A DNA stretch of 8,770 nucleotides. Origin: Zeimonas sp964481165 (lineage in GTDB: Bacteria > Pseudomonadota > Gammaproteobacteria > Burkholderiales > Burkholderiaceae_E). The stretch spans positions 1 through 8,770 of the forward strand of contig CAYZYC010000099.1 of the NCBI GenBank assembly GCA_964481165.1, read 5' to 3'. The position numbers and the translations under genes are program-made. The notes under the pieces were generated by a model. It did not search any database. It was not told the origin of the DNA and worked only from the letters and a program-made list of their open reading frames with translations. The first letter of the stretch is position 1. Each line of letters starts with the position of its first letter. Shown here one piece after another: positions 1-5,445 of this stretch.

Positions 1-234
1 GCGCGCGAGGAAACGCTGCTGCTGGCGGGGTTGCTCGTCTGCGCGGCAGGCGTTGCGCTGACCCGCGTCCCGGGCCACCTCGAATCGGCCATGTGGATGG
101 CGATCCTGTTGCTGCAGTCGGCGCCGTATGCGGCGGCGCTCGCCTGCGACGCGCTGTCGCGCGTTTCGGCACGCACGCGCGATCGCACGGTCGAGCGGCG
201 CGCTCCGGCAGCGCTGCCGAGCGGAGCCGGCTGA
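1..234 (+). CDS. C-terminal end of a membrane protein (partial, unidentified)
   Basis: The reading frame is open from the first base of the window and stops with TGA at 232-234, so the gene begins upstream. The 77 visible residues contain two hydrophobic stretches: about residues 6-20 (LLLAGLLVCAAGVAL) and 31-50 (MWMAILLLQSAPYAAALACD). A short charged, Arg-rich tail follows (RVSARTRDRTVERR). This suggests the last two transmembrane helices of an integral membrane protein with a hydrophilic C-terminus. There is no diagnostic motif, so I cannot name the family. It is codirectional with gshA but separated from it by 155 nt, and the possible promoter before gshA suggests a separate transcription unit. 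A start inside the window (TTG at 31) is formally possible but unlikely, because the frame is open further upstream. Confidence 0.5.
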   Translation, partial: AREETLLLAGLLVCAAGVALTRVPGHLESAMWMAILLLQSAPYAAALACDALSRVSARTRDRTVERRAPAALPSGAG

Positions 235-309
235 GTTCCGCGCGGAGCCGCGCCGGATCGCGTGGCGCAGCCCGAAGCCCGCGAGGCGGGCCGAACTCCG
301 CGGAGCCGG
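221..309. repeat. Short GC repeats between the membrane gene and gshA
   Basis: The 9-mer GCGGAGCCG occurs three times, at 221, 242 and 300, overlapping the end of the upstream gene and the spacer. Two 10-bp perfect palindromes lie in the same stretch: TCCGCGCGGA (237-246) and CTCCGCGGAG (296-305). They could form stem-loops that end the upstream transcript, but no T-run follows, so this is not a classical intrinsic terminator. They may also be chance in very GC-rich DNA. Confidence 0.3.
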
Positions 310-343
310 GCGGACTCCGGTCAGGAGCGCCGCGGGGCAACGC

Positions 344-349
344 TACAAT
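344..349 (+). promoter_or_regulatory. Possible -10 box of the gshA operon promoter
   Basis: TACAAT matches the sigma-70 -10 consensus at five of six positions and stands out in a GC-rich spacer, 40 nt before the gshA ATG. No good -35 hexamer is seen at the expected 17-nt spacing (TCAGGA at 321-326). The call therefore rests on the -10 box and its location. Confidence 0.4.
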
Positions 350-389
350 CGACGGATCACCGACTGCGGTTTCGACCCCGGCCCGCCCG

Positions 390-1691
390 ATGCTTCCCCT
401 TCTCGAAAACGCGATTTCCGCTCCGCTGCAGGACTTCGAACGGCACATCGTCGACGCGACCGCGCGCATCGAGCGGTGGTTCCGCCTCGAATGGCAGGAC
501 CACACGCCGCCGTTCTACGCGTCGGTCGACCTGCGCAACGCCGGATTCAAGCTCGCGCCGGTCGACACGAACCTGTTTCCGGCCTGCTTCGAGAACCTGT
601 CCGAGGACACGCTCCCGCTGGCGGTGCAGGCGGCGATGGCCGCGATCGAGAAGTACTGCCCCGATGCCCGCAACCTGCTGCTGATTCCCGAATTGCGCCG
701 GCGTGACGAGCGGTACCTGCGCAACCTGCGGCGCCTGTCGAAGATCCTGCAGCAGACCGGATTGCGGGTGCGCCTGGGCAGCTTCGATCCGAAGATCGTC
801 GCGCCGACTCCGATCACGCCCGCAGGCACCGACGGCGGCGAGGCGCTGGTCGTCGAGCCGATCGTGCGTCGCGGGTTCCGGGTCGGCCTGGCCGATTTCG
901 ATCCGTGCTCGATCCTGCTGAACAACGACCTGTCCGACGGGCCGCCGCGCGTGCTCGAGGACGTGCACGAACAGGTGCTGCTGCCGCCGCTGCACGCCGG
1001 ATGGGCGGTGCGGCGCAAGTCGCGGCACTTCACCGCCTACGGCGACGTCGCGCGCCGCTTCGCCCGGCAGTTCGAACTCGACCCCTGGCTGGTCACTCCG
1101 CATTTCGTCGCCTGCGGAGCCGTCGACTTTCGCGAGGGTACCGGCGAGGAGCGGGTCGCCGCCGCCGTCGACAAGGTGCTGCGCCAGACGCGTTCGAAGT
1201 ATCGCGAGTACGGAATCACCGAAAGGCCCTTCGTCGTCGTGAAGTCCGACGCGGGAACCCGCGGGGCGAGCGTGATCTCGGTGCACGAACCCGCGCAGAT
1301 CCGCGCGCTCAGCCGGGCGCAGCGCGAACAGATGTCGGCGCGCGGCGACGACCTCGACGTCGGCGACATCGTCGTCCAGGAAGGCGTGCACACCATCGAG
1401 ACGGTCGACGGCGGTGTCGCCGAGCCGGTCGTCTACACGATCGACCGCTACGTGGTGGGCGGCTTCTACCGCGTGCACACGCAGCGCGGCAACGACGAGA
1501 ACCTCAACGCGCCGGGAATGCACTACGTGCCGCTGCCGTTCGCCGCGAGCTGCCACCTGCCCGACGGGAACGTCTCGCTCGAGCAGGCGGTGAACCGCTT
1601 CTACGTGTACGGAGTCGTCGCGCGGCTGGCCGTGCTCGCCGCTTCGGTCGAGCTCGAACAGACCGATCCCGATCCGTCGTTGTACGGGTGA
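390..1691 (+). CDS. gshA: Glutamate-cysteine ligase, proteobacterial GshA type (PF08886)
   Basis: This is the first enzyme of glutathione synthesis: ATP-dependent ligation of L-glutamate and L-cysteine to gamma-glutamylcysteine in the cytoplasm. The 433-residue protein belongs to the PF08886/TIGR02049 family of beta- and some gammaproteobacteria, which is unrelated in sequence to E. coli GshA. Family signatures are SVDLRNAGFKLAPVDTNLFP (about 45-64), DFDPCSILLNNDLS (169-182), LLPPLHAGWAVRRKS (197-211), the nucleotide-site-like VVVKSDAGTRGASV (282-295), VQEGVHTIE (329-337) and GGFYRVHTQRGNDENLNAPG (357-376). The ATG at 390 puts the conserved N-terminus at the family's usual length; the frame is open further upstream but that part looks like non-coding GC-rich sequence. 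No clear Shine-Dalgarno is seen. gshB follows after 28 nt, so the two synthesis steps are co-transcribed. As I recall the family, the glycine-rich motif normally reads DAGTYGMG; here it is DAGTRGAS. Confidence 0.95.
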   Translation: MLPLLENAISAPLQDFERHIVDATARIERWFRLEWQDHTPPFYASVDLRNAGFKLAPVDTNLFPACFENLSEDTLPLAVQAAMAAIEKYCPDARNLLLIPELRRRDERYLRNLRRLSKILQQTGLRVRLGSFDPKIVAPTPITPAGTDGGEALVVEPIVRRGFRVGLADFDPCSILLNNDLSDGPPRVLEDVHEQVLLPPLHAGWAVRRKSRHFTAYGDVARRFARQFELDPWLVTPHFVACGAVDFREGTGEERVAAAVDKVLRQTRSKYREYGITERPFVVVKSDAGTRGASVISVHEPAQIRALSRAQREQMSARGDDLDVGDIVVQEGVHTIETVDGGVAEPVVYTIDRYVVGGFYRVHTQRGNDENLNAPGMHYVPLPFAASCHLPDGNVSLEQAVNRFYVYGVVARLAVLAASVELEQTDPDPSLYG

Positions 1692-1719
1692 CGCGAACCC
1701 GGATACCGGAGCCGAAGCG

Positions 1720-2676
1720 ATGCGCCTGCTGGTGATTCTCGATCCGCTGCCGCTGATCAAGACCTACAAGGACACGACGTACGCGATGATGGTCGAGGCC
1801 GCGGCGCGCGGCCACGAGCTGTTCGTCTGCGAGCAGCGGCAGCTGTCGCTTTCGCGCGATCGCACGATGGTCGTCGCGACGCCGCTCGCGCTCGTCGACA
1901 CGACCGGCAGCGGCGCGCCGTGGTACACGCTGGGCGAGCCCGCGAAGGAACCGGTGAGCGCGTTCGGCGCGACGCTGATGCGCAAGGACCCGCCGTTCGA
2001 CATGGAATACGTCTATTCGACGTACCTGCTCGAGCACGCGGTGCGCGAAGGTGCGCGCGTCTTCAACGACCCGCGCGCGATCCGCGACCACAACGAGAAG
2101 CTGTCGATCGCCGAGTTTCCGCAGTTCGCGGCACCGACGCTGGTCACGCGTTCGGCCGACGATCTGCGCGCGTTCGTCGACGAACACGGCGTCGCCGTGT
2201 TCAAGCTGCTCGACGGCATGGGCGGCACGTCGATCTTTCGCGCCGAACGCGGCGACCCGAACCTGTCGGTGATCATCGAGGCGCTGAACCTGTTCGGCGA
2301 ACGATCGGTGATGGCGCAGCGTTTCCTTCCCGAGATCGCCGAGGGCGACAAGCGCGTGCTGCTGATCGGCGGGCAGGTCGTTCCGTACAGCCTCGCGCGC
2401 ATCCCGAAGAGCGGCGAGTTCCGCGGCAACCTGGCAGCGGGCGGCTCCGGCGTGGCCAGGCCGCTGTCGACGCGCGACCGCGAAGTCGCCGAAGCGCTTG
2501 CGCCGACGATGGCCGAGCGCGGCCTGCTGCTGGTCGGCCTCGACCTGATCGGCGACTACATCACCGAGATCAACGTCACCAGCCCGACGTGCTTCCAGGA
2601 GATCCGCCAGCAGGCCGGCTACGACGTCGCACGGCTGTTCGTCGACGCGCTCGAGGCGGCCGTCGGCGCCGCCTGA
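1720..2676 (+). CDS. gshB: Glutathione synthetase (ATP-grasp)
   Basis: This is the second step of glutathione synthesis: ATP-dependent addition of glycine to gamma-glutamylcysteine. The 318 residues align over the full length with the E. coli enzyme (316 residues). Recognisable segments are VILDPL near the N-terminus, LMRKDPPFDMEYVYSTYLLE (86-105), FNDPRAIRDHNEKL (115-128), the ATP-grasp glycine loop KLLDGMGGTSIFR (162-174), GDKRVLLIGG (209-218), PYSLARIPKSGEFRGNLAAGG (222-242) and the metal/ATP-binding GLDLIGDYITEINVTSPTC (273-291). The ATG at 1720 has CGGAG about 8 nt upstream and gives a standard N-terminus. It lies 28 nt after gshA and 42 nt before the EIIA gene, with which it is probably co-transcribed. 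Confidence 0.97.
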   Translation: MRLLVILDPLPLIKTYKDTTYAMMVEAAARGHELFVCEQRQLSLSRDRTMVVATPLALVDTTGSGAPWYTLGEPAKEPVSAFGATLMRKDPPFDMEYVYSTYLLEHAVREGARVFNDPRAIRDHNEKLSIAEFPQFAAPTLVTRSADDLRAFVDEHGVAVFKLLDGMGGTSIFRAERGDPNLSVIIEALNLFGERSVMAQRFLPEIAEGDKRVLLIGGQVVPYSLARIPKSGEFRGNLAAGGSGVARPLSTRDREVAEALAPTMAERGLLLVGLDLIGDYITEINVTSPTCFQEIRQQAGYDVARLFVDALEAAVGAA

Positions 2677-2681
2677 CCGGC

Positions 2682-2727
2682 ACCGCGAGCGCGAGATGAC
2701 CGCTACCGCGAGCGCCCGATGATCGGC
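2682..2727 (+). repeat. 23-bp direct repeat over the EIIA start, making a mini-ORF
   Basis: Two adjacent 23-nt units (2682-2704 and 2705-2727) share ACCGCGAGCGC followed three bases later by ATGA. The second ATG (2719) is the EIIA start. The first (2696) opens an eight-codon frame, MTATASAR, whose TGA (2720-2722) overlaps the EIIA ATG. This could be a coupling leader peptide or the by-product of a small duplication. Neither ATG has a strong Shine-Dalgarno. Confidence 0.5.
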
Positions 2728-3207
2728 ATCCTCGTCGTCTCGCACGAGCCGCTGGGCACGGCGCTGATCCAGTGCACGAGGCACATCTTCGGGCGCCTGC
2801 CGCCGCAGCTGGCCGCGCTCGACGTCGTTCCCGACGAAGACCCCGAGGCGGCGTACAACAGCGCGCGCGAGCTGCTCGCGCGGATCAACGACGGCAGCGG
2901 AGCGATCGTGCTCACCGACGTCTACGGAGCGACGCCGTCGCGCGTCGCGTTGCGCCTGGCCGTTCCGCACCGCGTGCACGTCGTGGCGGGTGCGAACCTC
3001 GCGATGCTGGTCAAGGCGATCCACGACCGGCGGGTCCCCGTCGACGAACTGGTCGACCTGCTGCTCGACAGCGGCCGGCGCGCGATCCGCCAGGTCGACG
3101 TCGACGAAGAACGGGGCGAGCGAGGCAGCGCGGGAACGAACCGGCCGGGCAACGGCGGAAGCAACGCAGGAACGAACGCAGGAACGAACGGGCGAAGGAA
3201 CGGATGA
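2719..3207 (+). CDS. PTS EIIA component, mannose family (regulatory PTS)
   Basis: This is a 162-residue protein whose first 130 or so residues are a mannose-family EIIA domain (like the N-terminal domain of E. coli ManX). It accepts phosphate from HPr on a histidine. The phosphorylatable His is H9 in VVSHEPLG at the end of the first strand. Other family signatures are VLTDVYGATPSRVA (64-77), VHVVAGANLAMLVKAI (86-101) and the C-terminal VDELVDLLLDSGR (108-120). Residues 131-162 are an extra low-complexity tail (Gly, Asn, Thr, Arg; NAGT repeated) coded by a 12-bp tandem repeat. No EIIB or EIIC is nearby, so a regulatory role is likely; such genes are called manX-like or ptsA-like in related genomes. 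The stop TGA overlaps an ATG that begins ptsH once the adjacent false gap is collapsed. Confidence 0.92.
   Translation: MIGILVVSHEPLGTALIQCTRHIFGRLPPQLAALDVVPDEDPEAAYNSARELLARINDGSGAIVLTDVYGATPSRVALRLAVPHRVHVVAGANLAMLVKAIHDRRVPVDELVDLLLDSGRRAIRQVDVDEERGERGSAGTNRPGNGGSNAGTNAGTNGRRNG
3159..3194 (+). repeat. 12-bp tandem repeat in the EIIA 3' end
   Basis: Three 12-nt units (3159-3170, 3171-3182, 3183-3194) follow the pattern AACGAACGCAGG with a few mismatches; the last two are repeated after the N run. They encode the SNAGTNAGTNG tail of EIIA. The low-complexity sequence lies exactly where the assembly broke. Confidence 0.75.
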
Positions 3208-3367
3208 AGCGGGTCGANNNNNNNNNNNNNNNNNNNNNNNNNNNNNNNNNNNNNNNNNNNNNNNNNNNNNNNNNNNNNNNNNNNNNNNNNNNNNNNNNNN
3301 NNNNNNNNNNNNNNNNNAGGAACGAACGCAGGAACGAACGGGCGAAGGAACGGATGAAGCGGGTCGA
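3168..3367. other. Scaffold gap flanked by an identical 50-nt overlap (assembly artefact)
   Basis: The 50 bases before the N run (3168-3217) are identical to the 50 bases after it (3318-3367), and the run is exactly 100 N (3218-3317). The two contig ends therefore overlap and were not merged. Collapsing the overlap removes 150 positions and gives a continuous EIIA-HPr junction in which the EIIA TGA and the HPr ATG overlap as ATGA. A true tandem duplication is possible but less likely, because the identity ends exactly at the edges of the N run. Confidence 0.9.
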
Positions 3368-3626
3368 AGCCACCGTCGTCAATCGGCTGGGCCTGCACGC
3401 GCGACCGTCGGCGAAGCTGACCGCGACCGCTTCGCGATTCCGCTCGGAGGTCTGGATGAGCAAGGGAGCGCGACGCATCAACGCCAAGAGCATCATGGGA
3501 GTGATGATGCTCGCGGCGGCCAAGGGGAGCACGCTGGTCATCGAGGCCGACGGACCCGACGAAGCGGAAGCGGCGGAAGCCATGCGACAACTGATCGCCG
3601 AGGGATTCGGCGAGGAACTCGCCTGA
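3354..3626 (+). CDS. ptsH: Phosphocarrier protein HPr
   Basis: HPr passes phosphate from enzyme I to EIIA. The 90-residue protein has both regulatory sites at canonical positions: H15 in NRLGLHARPSAKL (10-22), the EI phosphorylation site, and S46 in NAKSIMGVMMLAA (43-55), the site used by HPr kinase/phosphorylase in betaproteobacteria and Firmicutes. ATG 3354 follows GAAGGA (3344-3349) at 4 nt, the best ribosome binding site in the window. The same start and Shine-Dalgarno are present at 3204 on the left side of the N run, which supports the view that both copies are the same locus. Length and N-terminus (MKRVEATVVNRLGLHARP) are normal. The gene is followed after about 59 nt by ptsI. Confidence 0.96.
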   Translation: MKRVEATVVNRLGLHARPSAKLTATASRFRSEVWMSKGARRINAKSIMGVMMLAAAKGSTLVIEADGPDEAEAAEAMRQLIAEGFGEELA

Positions 3627-3685
3627 GCACGGCTGCGTCCGAAGGATGACGCGGCGGCGCGCAGGCGCTCTTGCACGGGGATGCA

Positions 3686-5429
3686 TTGTTCAGTCTGCAC
3701 GGAACGGGAGTCGGCGGCGGAATCGTGATCGCGCGTGCGCGGCGAATCGAGACGCGCCAGCGCGACATTCCGCGCTACCGCCTGCGCGCTGCGCAGGTCG
3801 ACGACGAGCTCGTGCGGCTCGAGACCGCGATCGAGGTCGTCAAGGCCGAACTGCACGAACTGGCCGAGCACCTGCCCGACGAGGCGCCCGCCGAGGCGCG
3901 TGCGCTGATCGACGTCCACGTGATGATCCTCGACGATCCGGCGCTCGCCGGTGCCGCGCGCGAGGCGGTGCGCACGCAGCTGCGAAACGCCGAGTGGGCG
4001 TTTTCCGCGCAGGCAGCGCTGCTCGCGGCGCAGTTCGACGAACTCGAGGATGCGTACCTGCGCGAGCGCGGCCGCGACGTGCAGCAGGTCGCCGACCGCG
4101 TGAGTCGCGTGCTGTCGGGGTCGCGGGCGCGCGGCGCCGGCGCAACCGAGGAAGCGGCGATCTACATCGCCGACGACGTCTCGCCGGCGGAAATGCTGTC
4201 GCTGCAGGCGGCCGTCGGCTTCGGGATCGACCTCGGCGGAGCGACCTCGCACACCGCGATCCTCGCGCGCGGGATGAACGTTCCCGCGGTCGTGGGCCTG
4301 GGAATCGCGAGCCGCCTGGTCCGTGACGACGACTGGCTGATCCTGGACGGCGAGCAGGGCATCGTCATCGTCGCGCCCGACGAAGCGGTGCTCGCCGAGT
4401 ACCGCGGAAGACAGGAAGCCGGGCGTCGCGAGCGCGAAGAGCTCGAGCGCCTGCTGCACGTTCCGGCGGTCACGCTGGACGGGCAGGCAGTGCAGCTGTG
4501 CGCGAACATCGAACGCCCCGAGGAAGCCGCGGTGGCGCGCGCAGCGGGCGCGCACGGGATCGGCCTGTTCCGCTCGGAGTTCCTGTTCCTCAACCGGCGC
4601 GACCTGCCCGGAGAGGACGAGCAGTTCGAAGCGTATCGCGCGGCGGTCGTCGCGATGCAGGGCGGCCCGGTGACGATCCGCACGCTCGACGTCGGTGCCG
4701 ACAAGGCGCTGTTGCGGCCGCCGGCACCCAACGTCGCCGTGCCGCTGAACCCGGCGCTCGGACTGCGCGCGATCCGCTTCTGCCTCGCCGAGCCGGTGAT
4801 GTTCCTCGTGCAGTTGCGCGCGATCCTGCGCGCATCCGCCCACGGCCCGGTCCGGCTGCTGATTCCGATGCTCGCGCACGGCCACGAGATCGACCAGGCG
4901 CTGCGGTTGATCGAGATCGCCAGGGGACAACTGCGCGACCGGCGCGTGCCCTTCGACGAGCACATGATGGTCGGCGGCATGGTCGAGATCCCCGCGGCCG
5001 CGCTGTCGGCCCGGTTGCTCGTGCGCCGCCTCGACTTCCTGTCGATCGGCACGAACGACCTGATCCAGTACACGCTGGCGATCGACCGCACCGACCACGA
5101 AGTCGCCGCGCTCTACGAACCCTTCCACCCCGCGGTACTGCGCCTGATCGGCATGACGATCCGCGCGGCCCGCAAGGCCGGCAAGCCGGTGGCCGTCTGC
5201 GGCGAGATGGCCGGCGACTGGGGGGCGACGCGCCTGCTGCTCGGACTCGGCCTGCGCGAGTTCTCGATGCATCCGGGCAGCCTGCTGCGCGTCAAGAGCG
5301 AGATCCTGCGCNNNNNNNNNNNNNNNNNNNNNNNNNNNNNNNNNNNNNNNNNNNNNNNNNNNNNNNNNNNNNNNNNNNNNNNNNNNNNNNNNNNNNNNNN
5401 NNNNNNNNNNNCTGGTCGACGAGCGCTGA
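3686..5429 (+). CDS. ptsI: Phosphoenolpyruvate-protein phosphotransferase (enzyme I), interrupted by an assembly gap
   Basis: EI autophosphorylates from PEP and phosphorylates HPr. Signatures, numbered from TTG 3686, are the N-terminal LHGTGVGGGIVIARA, phospho-histidine H189 in GGATSHTAILARG, GIGLFRSEFLFL (about 291-302), TIRTLDVGADK (330-340), LNPALGLRAIRFCL (354-367), DFLSIGTNDLIQYTLAIDR (450-468) and the PEP-site cysteine C505 in VCGEMAGD. H189 is the same number as in E. coli EI. No ATG or GTG lies between an in-frame TGA (3647-3649) and the conserved N-terminus, so the start must be TTG. I prefer 3686, with GGGGA at 3677-3681; TTG 3671 is the alternative. Codons are readable up to 5311 (SEILR), then 100 N. 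After the gap LVDER and TGA (5427-5429) are probably the C-terminus; the missing part is about 30 residues, judging from family length, and must be a multiple of 3 nt. Confidence 0.93.
5312..5411. other. Assembly gap of unknown true length in the 3' end of ptsI
   Basis: A run of exactly 100 N. Unlike the first gap, the flanks show no overlap. If LVDER-stop after the gap is the end of EI, the real length must be a multiple of 3 and near 90-110 nt; 100 itself would break the frame. The size is therefore a placeholder. Confidence 0.9.
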
Positions 5430-5445
5430 GCGCGGCGTCCCGCAA

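Noticed and set aside
93..389. N-terminal extension of gshA to position 93.
   Set aside because: The extra 99 codons overlap the upstream gene and translate to Arg/Ala/Gly-rich sequence; family members begin close to ATG 390.
3204..3217. A second, truncated ptsH start before the N run.
   Set aside because: It is part of the duplicated 50-nt contig overlap and not an independent gene copy.
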